From: Erythrobacter insulae
Lineage (GTDB): Bacteria > Pseudomonadota > Alphaproteobacteria > Sphingomonadales > Sphingomonadaceae
Direction of reading: 5' to 3'
Length of the DNA stretch: 64,000 nt
Assembly (NCBI RefSeq): GCF_007004095.1
Contig: NZ_VHJK01000001.1
Coordinates: 810,501-874,500, forward strand
Below the pieces are notes generated by a model. That model saw only the letters and a program-made list of their open reading frames with translations, searched no databases and had not been told where the DNA came from. The translations under genes and the position numbers were made by a program. Positions 45,397-53,931 of this stretch are shown here, piece by piece. Each line of letters begins with the position of its first letter. Position 1 is the first letter of the stretch.

Positions 45397-45427
45397 TGTT
45401 TTTCATGTTTTTTTCATGTTTTTTTCA
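45397..45427 (+). repeat. T-rich tandem repeats near the left end of the element
   Basis: Three head-to-tail units: TGTTTTTCA, then TGTTTTTTTCA twice, followed by TGG. The same first two units followed by TGG occur at 61062-61081 near the right end in the same orientation. They may be arm-type sites for the integrase or regulatory elements of the int promoter. Confidence 0.7.
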
Positions 45428-45450
45428 TGGATTTTGGAGCTAACCGCATA

Positions 45451-46620
45451 GTGCCCGATCTCAGCCGAATAACAGAGCGCGATAAGCTTAAGGCACGCAT
45501 CGGCGACGAACCCCACTGGCAGCGCCTACGTCAAGGTTGTTACGTAGGTTTTCGGCCTTCGAAGAAGGGTAAACGAGGCACATGGTTTGCACGGGTCTAT
45601 AATGCGGACACGAAACGCAACTCCCGAAAAGCCCTTGGCGACTATGGAAAGCTCGAAGGCCATGACGTTTTCAAACAGGCAAAAGCAGATGCGGAACTTT
45701 GGGCTGATACGGTCGAAAGTGGCGGAGAGCGTGCCAGTGATATGGTTACGGTAAAGGATGCCTGCGAGGCCTACGCGAAGGAAAAGCCCTGCCCGATCCA
45801 AGACGGGATTCTGAGACGGCACGTCTATTCTGATCCAATCGCCAAGGTGAAACTGGACAAGTTACGGCGACACCATCTTCGCAGTTGGCGTAAGCGGCTG
45901 GAGCAAGCGCCTGCACTGGTGACACGCAACAAGAAAGGCGCGAAGCTTTGGAAAGAGCGGGCCAAATCTACAGTGAACCGCGATATGGTCCCTCTTCGCG
46001 CTGCGCTTGGCCAAGTGCTGAAACCCGGCGCACCAAACACGGATGCAGCATGGCAAGAGGCCCTACGCCCCTTCAAAGGGGCAGATAAGCGCCGCGAACT
46101 TTATCTCGACAAGGAAGAACGCAAGCGTCTGATTGATGCCGTGCGCGATGATGCGCGCCCATTTGTGCAAGGCCTCTGCATGTTGCCCTTACGTCCGGGC
46201 GCGTTGGCGGAACTGAAAGCGCGCGACTTCGACAAGCGCACCCGCACGCTCACCATTGGTAAAGACAAGAACGGCAACCCGCGCCAAATTACGGTTCCGC
46301 CGGTGATTGCGGATTTCTTTGCGGCTCAAGTGAAGGACAAGCTCCCAGCCACACCCATATTTGCTCGCGCGAGCGGGGACGTATGGAACAAGGATGCGTG
46401 GAAGTATCCGATTAAGGAAGCAGTGAATGGGGCTGGCCTGCCCGGTGCGGTTTCGGCCTACACATTGCGGCATTGCGTGCTGACTGACTTGATCCGCGCT
46501 GGTTTGCCAATCCTCACAGTTGCGCAATTATCTGGCACAAGCGTTGCTATGATCGAGAAACACTACGGGCATCTAGTGCGCGATGATGCCGAAGAGGCTC
46601 TAGCGAGCATAGCGATATAG
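45451..46620 (+). CDS. int: Tyrosine-type site-specific integrase
   Basis: A 389-residue tyrosine recombinase (P4/phage integrase group). An N-terminal arm-binding region and core-binding helices lead to a catalytic domain. The first Arg is in LPLRPGALAELKARDF, the Lys in the beta-hairpin LTIGKDKNGNPRQI, the H/R box is YTLRHCVLTDLI, and the Tyr is in LSGTSVAMIEKHYGHL. It would integrate and excise the element at tRNA-Gly. GTG 45451 with GGAGC upstream is preferred. The open reading extends to ATG 45376 but that part runs through the T-rich repeats and reads as low-complexity Phe-rich sequence. Confidence 0.93.
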   Translation: MPDLSRITERDKLKARIGDEPHWQRLRQGCYVGFRPSKKGKRGTWFARVYNADTKRNSRKALGDYGKLEGHDVFKQAKADAELWADTVESGGERASDMVTVKDACEAYAKEKPCPIQDGILRRHVYSDPIAKVKLDKLRRHHLRSWRKRLEQAPALVTRNKKGAKLWKERAKSTVNRDMVPLRAALGQVLKPGAPNTDAAWQEALRPFKGADKRRELYLDKEERKRLIDAVRDDARPFVQGLCMLPLRPGALAELKARDFDKRTRTLTIGKDKNGNPRQITVPPVIADFFAAQVKDKLPATPIFARASGDVWNKDAWKYPIKEAVNGAGLPGAVSAYTLRHCVLTDLIRAGLPILTVAQLSGTSVAMIEKHYGHLVRDDAEEALASIAI

Positions 46621-46688
46621 AACGCAGCTTGAAGGCTAATTTTGCGATTGACGTTCACCGGCTTTTGTAAGCGCTGGCGATTTTTCAA

Positions 46689-47630
46689 ATGCTTGACAGA
46701 TTGAGTGTTTTCCAGAAACTCGGCGATATGGGACGAAGGCTAAAGAGGACTGCGAACAAGTCGGCGTCTATAGATCAAAGCCCGACCATAGCCGATACTC
46801 ACGTATCACTAAGTGACTTCGTCGTCTCTTGTTTCAATGAAGATAGGTACAAGGCCGCCGAGGCGAGGGCTGCTGTAGTCGAAAGAGCGTACGTTAATAT
46901 GCGCCGCCCTTTGCGATGGAAGTCTATAGCGTTCCAGCTGACTTTCGGCGTTTCGCTGATCGCCTTGGTAGCAGTCTGGTTCATGTTGTCCGGGCATTTT
47001 GAACGCTCCCCGTTCCTCTTTGGGGCAGGCATTTTGATGCTTATCATGCCCGTAGTAGTCCAGTTGGCGTGGCACTATTGGCAGCATCAAGATGGATACA
47101 GTGGCAGCCCGTTGCCTGTCGCGCACGAAACTGACCCGATTGCGGAGACCCTGTTCGTAGAACTTCAGAGGATGGGAGGACCTCGGTTGTTCAGGCGATC
47201 TTGGCTTACCGGGAGATACAGGCCAACTCATCGCCGTTTGACGTCTGGAAAGCTCCGCTATCTTCTTTTTTCTGACGATGAGCACCACCTGTCGCAAGTT
47301 TCCGCCTTCCCCTCATTTTTCCCGTTGATCGGGCCGCTCTATTTGTCAGATGAAGACGCCGAGACATTGAGGCAGGCAATCGGCCCTAGGCGCAAAGGTG
47401 GTCCTGGCCGCAATCCGCTGTACAATTATACAAGAGCATCCCTATCCGTATTTCGCGAAGTCGAAAATCGAGTTTTGCCGAATGACAACGATAGGGCCCT
47501 TCGGGAAATTGAAGATCGGCTGCTTACTTGGTTTGAAGCCCATGTTGATGCATCCGGTGATATGCCGAGGCGGGATCAGGTCAAACCGTATGCCATTGAG
47601 GTCTTTCAGGCTCTGACTTCAAGCACCTGA
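46689..47630 (+). CDS. Membrane protein of unknown function in the mobile element
   Basis: A 313-residue protein not recognised as any family. It has a soluble N-terminal 75 residues, two membrane helices (about 79-101 and 107-129) and a soluble C-terminal region of 180 residues with several charged patches (RRSWLTGRYRPTHRRLTSGK; LLFSDDEHHLSQVSAF). The C-terminal half is predicted to face the cytoplasm. It lies alone between the integrase and the excisionase-like gene, a spot often used for accessory or defence genes, but no catalytic motif is visible. Confidence 0.65.
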   Translation: MLDRLSVFQKLGDMGRRLKRTANKSASIDQSPTIADTHVSLSDFVVSCFNEDRYKAAEARAAVVERAYVNMRRPLRWKSIAFQLTFGVSLIALVAVWFMLSGHFERSPFLFGAGILMLIMPVVVQLAWHYWQHQDGYSGSPLPVAHETDPIAETLFVELQRMGGPRLFRRSWLTGRYRPTHRRLTSGKLRYLLFSDDEHHLSQVSAFPSFFPLIGPLYLSDEDAETLRQAIGPRRKGGPGRNPLYNYTRASLSVFREVENRVLPNDNDRALREIEDRLLTWFEAHVDASGDMPRRDQVKPYAIEVFQALTSST

Positions 47631-47818
47631 ATCCCCGGACCTTTGGCAAAAATTTTTTCCTGCTGCAGTGTGCGTTGTTTTTCGGACGCACCGATTTCAT
47701 TTTCGGAACATCACAATTCCCTGATCTATAGGTGTTTTTGTTTGCTGTTCGGCACACCAGCGAACGTGTGCAACTTGAAGCGTCTCCCGCCGCGAGTCGG
47801 CAACCATAGGAGACCAAA

Positions 47819-47992
47819 ATGGAACAGCTTACAGTATCTGTATCGGCAGCCGCCAAGGCGCTCGGCCTTGGAAGAACGACTGTCTACGCACTCATCAAGC
47901 AGCGTAAAATTGAAACAATAAAGGTGGGCAGACGCACACTGCTGACCACTGCGTCGTTGCGTCGCCTCATTAACGACGAAACCGCGGGCTGA
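47819..47992 (+). CDS. Excisionase-like HTH protein
   Basis: A 57-residue protein too short for routine ORF cut-offs. It reads SVSAAAKALGLGRTTVYALI followed by KQRKIETIKVGRRTLLTTA, the MerR/AlpA-type winged helix of the HTH_17 group used by excisionases and element regulators. AGGAG sits about seven bases before the ATG. The position downstream of the integrase supports a recombination directionality or regulatory role. The divergent reading frame on the other strand (47726-48088) is less convincing. Confidence 0.8.
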   Translation: MEQLTVSVSAAAKALGLGRTTVYALIKQRKIETIKVGRRTLLTTASLRRLINDETAG

Positions 47993-48043
47993 CCGGCACC
48001 CAAGCGCCGAGATTGCAGAAAATTTTCTCAAAAGGAATTCACC

Positions 48044-48571
48044 ATGTCTTTTATCCAGCAGTTGCGGGACAGATTTGCTCGTCCCCAAAAATCCGGGTTT
48101 CTGAACTACAATTTCCGTATCGACCGACAGGTAGCCTACTACTTGACTCCCCTAATTGAGCGGATGGCAAGCGGCGACAACGAAGCGTGGATTCTGCTGA
48201 ATGCAGTCCGCTTTCACTTCATCGGCGAGCGCCCAATCAGCGCGATCCATTTGGGCGAGGAGGTGCGGCTTTATGTGGAGGGGCCGCGATTTGAATGTGG
48301 TGATGAAACCTTTCCCATTGGGGCACAGGTTTCGGTTGGCTGGGCGGGTTGGGTCAACCTTGATCCGGTCGAGGCAAGCGATCTGGATTACAAAGTCCGC
48401 AAAGCAATCGATGAAGCTGTCTTTCGCTGGGTTAGCGAAGCTAATCTAACTGGCCGCACTTCACCTTGCAGACAGCCGCGTTCGAGAGAACACGAAGACC
48501 ATATTGCTCTTCGTCAGATGGTCACTGCCGCAGGCCGGTCAGCACGTGAAAGCGAGGCCGCCCGTGGATGA
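48044..48571 (+). CDS. Element protein of unknown function
   Basis: A 175-residue soluble protein, not recognised. It has a mixed alpha/beta core (WILLNAVRFHFIGERPISAI, GEEVRLYVEGPRF) and a basic C-terminus (HIALRQMVTAAGRSARESEA). AAAGGAATTCACC before ATG is a good ribosome-binding site. It lies 51 bases after the excisionase-like gene and ends just before the hairpin-rich region upstream of the mobilization genes, so it may belong to element maintenance. Confidence 0.65.
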   Translation: MSFIQQLRDRFARPQKSGFLNYNFRIDRQVAYYLTPLIERMASGDNEAWILLNAVRFHFIGERPISAIHLGEEVRLYVEGPRFECGDETFPIGAQVSVGWAGWVNLDPVEASDLDYKVRKAIDEAVFRWVSEANLTGRTSPCRQPRSREHEDHIALRQMVTAAGRSARESEAARG

Positions 48572-48600
48572 TCAGCCGAAGACAATATTGACCTCGCTGA

Positions 48601-48704
48601 GCTTCGGATCTTCGATCCGAAGCAACATAATGGGGACACACCCCACGCACGGGTGCATCCAGCTTTTCTGCGGGTTTGATGAGATGCTGATAGCATCTCA
48701 TCAA
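48601..48704. repeat. Two perfect hairpins upstream of the mobilization operon; candidate oriT region
   Basis: GCTTCGGATC-TTC-GATCCGAAGC (48601-48623) is a perfect 10-bp stem with a 3-base loop. TTGATGAGATGCT and its complement around GAT (48676-48704) form a perfect 13-bp stem. Both are directly upstream of the relaxase accessory gene. Such stem-loops are common at MobF origins of transfer. No nic consensus could be confirmed, so transcription-control hairpins remain possible. Confidence 0.55.
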
Positions 48705-48778
48705 TTGCAGCCGCTTAGGAACGGCGCGATTCAGCCATCTTCCGCGATGGCGAATAGCATCTCGCCGGAGACGGCACG

Positions 48779-49150
48779 ATGAGCGCCCGTGCTCAAACCG
48801 TCCGGTTGTCTCCGGCGCAGCACCGTGCTCTGTCCGGCCTCGCGAAGAGCTACGGATTGAGCGAATATGCGATGCTGGCACGCGTCACGGACGCAGGGCT
48901 TGCTGCGCTCGTTCAGCGAGCGGGCAATGACATCGACACAGGCGAAATCGTCACCGAACTGGCATCGGTCAGCACGCGCATCGTCGATGTCGAGCGTTTA
49001 CTGGACCGGACTTTGTTCACCGCCTGCGCCGCCTACTGCTTTGCGCGCAGCGCGGCGCAAGCCACGCGCAAAAGCGATGAGGTCATCACCGCTGAGATTA
49101 ACGCGGCCTACGATCGTCAGCGGCGGCTTTCGCAGGAGGGGCGCAAATGA
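48779..49150 (+). CDS. Probable mobilization accessory protein
   Basis: A 123-residue helical protein. The N-terminal region (QTVRLSPAQHRALSGLAKSYGLSEYAMLARV) looks like a ribbon-helix-helix DNA-binding segment, followed by long helices. It starts with GGAG at a suitable distance and overlaps the coupling-protein gene by ATGA. Its place as first gene before the coupling protein and relaxase suggests an oriT-binding relaxosome component (TrwA/MobC-like), although the family is not certain. Confidence 0.68.
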   Translation: MSARAQTVRLSPAQHRALSGLAKSYGLSEYAMLARVTDAGLAALVQRAGNDIDTGEIVTELASVSTRIVDVERLLDRTLFTACAAYCFARSAAQATRKSDEVITAEINAAYDRQRRLSQEGRK

Positions 49151-50982
49151 GCCAGCCCCACGACCGGCGCGCCCATGCCGATGCCTTGCGCCGCCACAAC
49201 CGCAACAATCAGCTCGCACGGTTCAGGCGGCAGACCGGCATCATGCTGGCAGCTATCGCCCTGGGGGCGATTGCCACGCCCTATGTGATGCTGGACCAGC
49301 AGACCATAAAGGCAGCAGGCACCTATGCCATCGCCAAGGCGAAACTGTGGTTTGCCCAAGAATCGGTGGTCGATCCGGCAATGACGATCACCGTGGACGG
49401 TCAAGCCTATGCCGTTCCAGCCCGCGCCGTTGTCGCGTATCCCTATTATGCCGATCCGGCATCCAGCATCGTCACATACACCATGTGGGGTGGTGCGCTT
49501 GGCTTTGCCGGATGGCTGGCGAGCCTGTTCCTGCTGCGTGGAGCGATGACCCGGCGGCGCGAGCGCGCCTTGCAGGACAGGGTGATTGCGGGAACCCTTG
49601 TCACGACCGAGAAGCAGCTTGCCAATCTGACCGGCGCGGAGGCCGACGCTAGCGCGCTTGCCGTTGGCACGGTTCCCATTCCGAACCGGTTGGAAACCCG
49701 GCACATGGCGATGATCGGCACCACTGGCAGCGGCAAGACCACAGCCTTGCGCCAGTTGCTCGATGGGATCGAGGCGCGCGGCGAAGCGGCTCTGGTTTAT
49801 GATACATCCGGCGAGTTCATCGCGCAGTATTACAACCCCGAACGCGGCGACGTGATCCTCAACCCATTTGATGCCCGCTGCGCATTCTGGTCGCCGTTCG
49901 CAGAAATCGCCCACCCCGCCGATGCTGACCGCATCGCGCACCAGCTTATCACCGAGACCGGACAGCAGGACAGCGACGTTTGGCTGGACACCAGCCGCAT
50001 CCTTGTCGCCAACATGATCCGGGCCTTGTGGCGCGAGGGCAAATGCACATTGCCTGACCTGCTCAATGCCTTGCAGGATCGCACCAAGGATGACCTGAAA
50101 ATTTGGTTGGCAGGCAGTTCGTCGGCGCGGACGTTTGCCGATGACGCCGACCGGGCAACAGGCAGCGTGCTGTTCATGCTTTCGAAGGCCGCAAACCTAA
50201 TCCAGTTCCTGCGCTCAGAGGACAGCGGCGGTTCCCCCTTCGCCTTCCGGGACTTCATTCATGGGCTGGATAAGCGACAGGGTGCCCGCCCTTGGATTTT
50301 CGTGCCGCGCAAGGAGGAATTTTTCGAGGCGTCGAAGCCCTTGCTGGCCTGCTGGTTGGAATGTGCGGCCAGTGCCGTGCTGGGCCTGTCCCCATCACCC
50401 GACCGACGCATTTGGTTCGTGCTCGACGAGCTGGCCGATCTTCCCCGCGTCGACAATCTGGCGCGTCTGCTGCCCGAAGGCCGCAAATTCGGCGCGGCGG
50501 TTGTGCTGACTTTTCAGGCGCTAGGCCAGATGCGGCATCGCTATGGCCCGCAGATCGCCGAATCCATGCTGGGTTGCTGCAACACCAAGCTGTTCCTGCA
50601 AACCATCGACGCCGAAACCCGCGCGTGGGCCAGCCAGACCATCGGCGAATGCGAGGTTGAAATCCAGACCATGACCGATGCGCTTGCCGAAGGTGACGAT
50701 AAGCCCCGGACCACGCTGGGCAAAATCCGTAAGATGCGTCCTGCCATTCTGGAAAGCGAACTGCGCTTGCCGAAGTTCGAGGGCTATTTGCTGTTCCCGG
50801 ACGGCTTGCCGGTGGCGCGGATCAGGCTGACAGCCGATCACGTCGCGCGGCGCGGTCCGGCGCGTCAGCGCGGTTTCCTTCCCGGCGATCCCAAGACCAC
50901 CCTTTGGGAACAGGCATCGACCGTCGCGTCAAAGGTATCACCGCCGCCCACACCATCTTCCAGCAATGAGGGACCGGTCTGA
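49147..50982 (+). CDS. Type IV coupling protein, TraD/TrwB-like
   Basis: A 611-residue membrane-anchored ATPase. Two hydrophobic segments lie near residues 29-50 and 110-135. The motor domain has Walker A MIGTTGSGKTTALRQLL and Walker B RRIWFVLDELADLPRVDNL, plus the LVTFQ-like motif AAVVLTFQALGQMRHRYG. It would carry the relaxase-DNA complex to a conjugation channel. Both ends overlap their neighbours: ATGA with the accessory gene and TGATG with the relaxase. It is the only conjugation-channel-linked gene on the element. Confidence 0.92.
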   Translation: MSQPHDRRAHADALRRHNRNNQLARFRRQTGIMLAAIALGAIATPYVMLDQQTIKAAGTYAIAKAKLWFAQESVVDPAMTITVDGQAYAVPARAVVAYPYYADPASSIVTYTMWGGALGFAGWLASLFLLRGAMTRRRERALQDRVIAGTLVTTEKQLANLTGAEADASALAVGTVPIPNRLETRHMAMIGTTGSGKTTALRQLLDGIEARGEAALVYDTSGEFIAQYYNPERGDVILNPFDARCAFWSPFAEIAHPADADRIAHQLITETGQQDSDVWLDTSRILVANMIRALWREGKCTLPDLLNALQDRTKDDLKIWLAGSSSARTFADDADRATGSVLFMLSKAANLIQFLRSEDSGGSPFAFRDFIHGLDKRQGARPWIFVPRKEEFFEASKPLLACWLECAASAVLGLSPSPDRRIWFVLDELADLPRVDNLARLLPEGRKFGAAVVLTFQALGQMRHRYGPQIAESMLGCCNTKLFLQTIDAETRAWASQTIGECEVEIQTMTDALAEGDDKPRTTLGKIRKMRPAILESELRLPKFEGYLLFPDGLPVARIRLTADHVARRGPARQRGFLPGDPKTTLWEQASTVASKVSPPPTPSSSNEGPV

Positions 50983-53747
50983 TGGTTGCGTCCGTGTCCG
51001 CGCTGACCAGTTCCGGTCAGGCCGCCAGCTACTATGAATCCGCAGGCGAATATTATGCCGATGGCGGCCAGTCCCCATCGGAGTGGCAGGGCAAGGGCGC
51101 GGAGGCGCTTGGGCTGTCCGGCGATGTTGACCGCGACCAGTTCCGCGATTTGCTGGACGGCAAGGTTGCCGACCAGCAGCTTGGCACCACTCGCGACGGC
51201 AAGCTGGAACACCGCCCCGGATGGGACGTGACCTTGAGCGCGCCCAAGTCCGTATCGATTATGGCCGAGGTGGCGGGCGACCGGCGATTGATCGCCGCCC
51301 ACAGTGCAGCGGTGAAAACAGCGCTTGCCCATGTCGAGCAGCATATGGCCGCCACCCGCATCCGGGACGGCGGGACGGTGAATCGCGAGGCCACCGGCAA
51401 TCTGGTCGTTGCCAGTTTCCAGCACGGTACCAGCCGCGCCCAAGATCCGCAGCTTCACACCCACAATGTTATTCTGAATGCCACCAAGGGCGAGGACGGC
51501 ACATGGCGCAGCCTTGAGCCGCGCGCGATCTACCAACTGCAAAAGCAGATTGGCGCGATCTACCGGCAGGAGCTGGCGTTGAAGGTGCGCGAGCTGGGCT
51601 ATGAGATCGAGACGGGCAAGGACTCGATGTTCGAGATCAGGGGCGTGTCGTCCGAAGTGATTGCCGCGTTTAGCACCCGCAGCGCCGAGATCGAGGCCGC
51701 GCTTGGTGAGCGCGGCACGTCCCGCGATGAGGCCAGTGCCGCCGAAAAACAGGTTGCCGCGCTCGATACCCGGCAGGCCAAAGTTGCTGCCGATCCTGCG
51801 GCGCTTGTGGCGGACTGGCGCGATACCGCCAACGCAGCCGGGTTCGGACCAGAGGCAAGGCTTGCAATGGTCAAGGAGGCGGAGGCCATGGCCGCCAGCC
51901 CGGACCACCGCGCCACGATAGATATGCATGGAGACAGCGCCGCAAGCCGTGCCGTTGCCCATGCCGCTGATAAGCTGGGCGAGCGGCAATCCGTCTTTGC
52001 CGCCGCCGCCTTGCACGAGGAAGCGGGGCGCATCGGGCTGGGCAAAGCCAGCTACGCGCAGATCGGTGAGGCCATTGCTGCTGCGACCAAACAGGGTGAG
52101 TTGATCGACCGCACACATATCGACCGACGCGGCGCGGAATTTACCGGGTTCACCACCCGCGCCAATCTCGAAACCGAAGCCAAGATGCTGCGGATCGAGG
52201 CGGAGGGACGCGGCACCTTGTCCCCTATCGCATCCCCGCTTGTCGCCGCAAAGGCGGTTGCCAGTGCAGCGGCGCAGAGCGAACGCGTGGGCTTTGGCTG
52301 GAACGCCGACCAGCGCACCGCGACCGAGCAGCTATTGACCAGTCACAACCGCGTCACCGCCTTGCAGGGATATGCAGGCACGGCCAAGACCACGACTGTC
52401 TTGGCGACTTTCGCCTACGAGGCAGAGGCGCGCGGTATGGCCGTGACGGCCTTGGCCCCCACCGCATCGGCGGCGATGGTGCTAGGCGAGGCGCTTGGCA
52501 CGCGCGGCGATACCGTCGCCCGTCACCTGCTATCGCCAGAACGCCCCCAACAAGGTAAGTCCGCTGTGTGGATTGTGGACGAAGCGTCTTTGTTGTCGGC
52601 GCGCGATACGGCCCGGCTGTTCGACCTGGCTGAACGGCAGAACGCCCGTGTCGTGCTTGTCGGTGACGTGAAGCAGTTAGGGTCGGTCGAGGCGGGTGCG
52701 GCTTTCGCGCAGTTGCAGGACGCAGGCATGGAAACCGCCAAGCTGGGCGAGATCGTGCGGCAGACGAACTTGGCGGCGAAAGACGCTGTGCTGGCATCCA
52801 TCGAAGGGGACGCCCGCAAAGTGCTTGCTGCTCTAGATCGGGGTGGGGGCCAGATCGTCGAGAATGCCGACCGTTCCGAAGGGTTCGCCGCCATTGCCGC
52901 GCAATACGCCAAGCAGGATAAGGCGAACCGCGCCCGAACGCTTGTCATCGAGCCATCACGCGAAGGGCGTGATGCACTGACCGCAGACATTCGGGACGCG
53001 CTCACAATATCGGGGGCGCTTACTGGCCCTGCTGTCACCGTGGAAAGCCTTGCCAACAAAGGACTGACGCGTGCTGAAGCTCGTGATCCATTGAGCTACG
53101 ACAAAGGCGATGTTGTGCGGTTCACTCGCGATTACGCCGACAAAGGCGTAAAGCGTGGCGAGGCCTATCGTGTGGAGAGCATCGATCCAGCCAAATCGGC
53201 CATTTCCCTCAAATCCGAGAACGGGCGCGAGGTGGATTGGCGCTTGCGGCAATGGGGTGCGGGTAAAAGCCAAGCTTTCGCACCCCAATCGATGGAACTG
53301 AAAACCGGCGACGCCATCCGCTTTTCCCGTAACGACCGAGAGGCTGGCAGGATCAATGGTGCGCGCGGTGAGGTTATTGGCGTCGACCAGCAGGCCCGCA
53401 CAGCCACGATCCAGACGGCACGAGGGGTGACGGAAACGCTGAATCTCGATTCCGCCCGCGACCGGCACATCGCCCATGCCTACGTCGATACCACTTTCGC
53501 CGCGCAAGGTCGCACCGCCGATCACGTCATGATCCATGCTGACAGCAAGGCGATCAATCTGGTCGACCAGAAGTCCTTCTATGTCAGCGTATCACGGGCA
53601 AAGGAAACGGTCGCGATCTTCACCGATGATCGTAGCAAGCTGGTATCGGCGATCAACGAGCGGGCAGGACTGGTGCAAACAGCGACTGCACAAGCTTCCT
53701 TGCCGTCACTATCCTCTGGGAAGTCAGCCAGCGCCGGGATGGGCTGA
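50982..53747 (+). CDS. MobF-family conjugative relaxase/helicase (TrwC/TraI-like)
   Basis: A 921-residue relaxase. The N-terminal relaxase has Tyr pairs at 17-18 and 24-25 (YYESAGEYY), metal-binding H148 and the HxH at H159/H161 (FQHGTSR...DPQLHTHNVI). A helicase domain follows, with Walker A GYAGTAKT at about 463-470, then VWIVDEASLL and VVLVGDVKQLGSVEAG, and a UvrD-like C-terminus ending in SKSFYVSVSRAKETV-type sequence. It nicks at oriT and unwinds the transferred strand. It is last in the mobilization operon. Confidence 0.94.
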   Translation: MVASVSALTSSGQAASYYESAGEYYADGGQSPSEWQGKGAEALGLSGDVDRDQFRDLLDGKVADQQLGTTRDGKLEHRPGWDVTLSAPKSVSIMAEVAGDRRLIAAHSAAVKTALAHVEQHMAATRIRDGGTVNREATGNLVVASFQHGTSRAQDPQLHTHNVILNATKGEDGTWRSLEPRAIYQLQKQIGAIYRQELALKVRELGYEIETGKDSMFEIRGVSSEVIAAFSTRSAEIEAALGERGTSRDEASAAEKQVAALDTRQAKVAADPAALVADWRDTANAAGFGPEARLAMVKEAEAMAASPDHRATIDMHGDSAASRAVAHAADKLGERQSVFAAAALHEEAGRIGLGKASYAQIGEAIAAATKQGELIDRTHIDRRGAEFTGFTTRANLETEAKMLRIEAEGRGTLSPIASPLVAAKAVASAAAQSERVGFGWNADQRTATEQLLTSHNRVTALQGYAGTAKTTTVLATFAYEAEARGMAVTALAPTASAAMVLGEALGTRGDTVARHLLSPERPQQGKSAVWIVDEASLLSARDTARLFDLAERQNARVVLVGDVKQLGSVEAGAAFAQLQDAGMETAKLGEIVRQTNLAAKDAVLASIEGDARKVLAALDRGGGQIVENADRSEGFAAIAAQYAKQDKANRARTLVIEPSREGRDALTADIRDALTISGALTGPAVTVESLANKGLTRAEARDPLSYDKGDVVRFTRDYADKGVKRGEAYRVESIDPAKSAISLKSENGREVDWRLRQWGAGKSQAFAPQSMELKTGDAIRFSRNDREAGRINGARGEVIGVDQQARTATIQTARGVTETLNLDSARDRHIAHAYVDTTFAAQGRTADHVMIHADSKAINLVDQKSFYVSVSRAKETVAIFTDDRSKLVSAINERAGLVQTATAQASLPSLSSGKSASAGMG

Positions 53748-53931
53748 GTAATATATTGAGAACATTCATTGCGCGGGCTAACTCATCTACGGAACCGGTG
53801 GCCGATGGCATTCCAATCTTTTCGTGCCAGCAAAATTCGGTCAATCAACGGCACTGCCCGATAGCGAAATCGACGTGTCGCGGATACAGGCTTGCTCCTC
53901 AGATCATGGGGTGGCGGAAAGAGGAGAAAGA

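Noticed and set aside
45376..45450. N-terminal extension of the integrase from ATG 45376
   Set aside because: It translates the T-rich repeats into low-complexity Phe-rich sequence and lacks a ribosome-binding site. GTG 45451 is better placed.
47726..48088. Minus-strand frame of 120 codons opposite the excisionase-like gene
   Set aside because: The plus strand has a well-placed ribosome-binding site and a clear HTH protein here. The minus frame has no domain and starts inside the next gene.
48564..48782. Small open frame (GTG start, 72 codons) between the unknown element gene and the mobilization accessory gene
   Set aside because: It runs through the two perfect hairpins, has no good ribosome-binding site and no recognisable protein features. 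The region is better explained as a structured oriT-like or regulatory segment.
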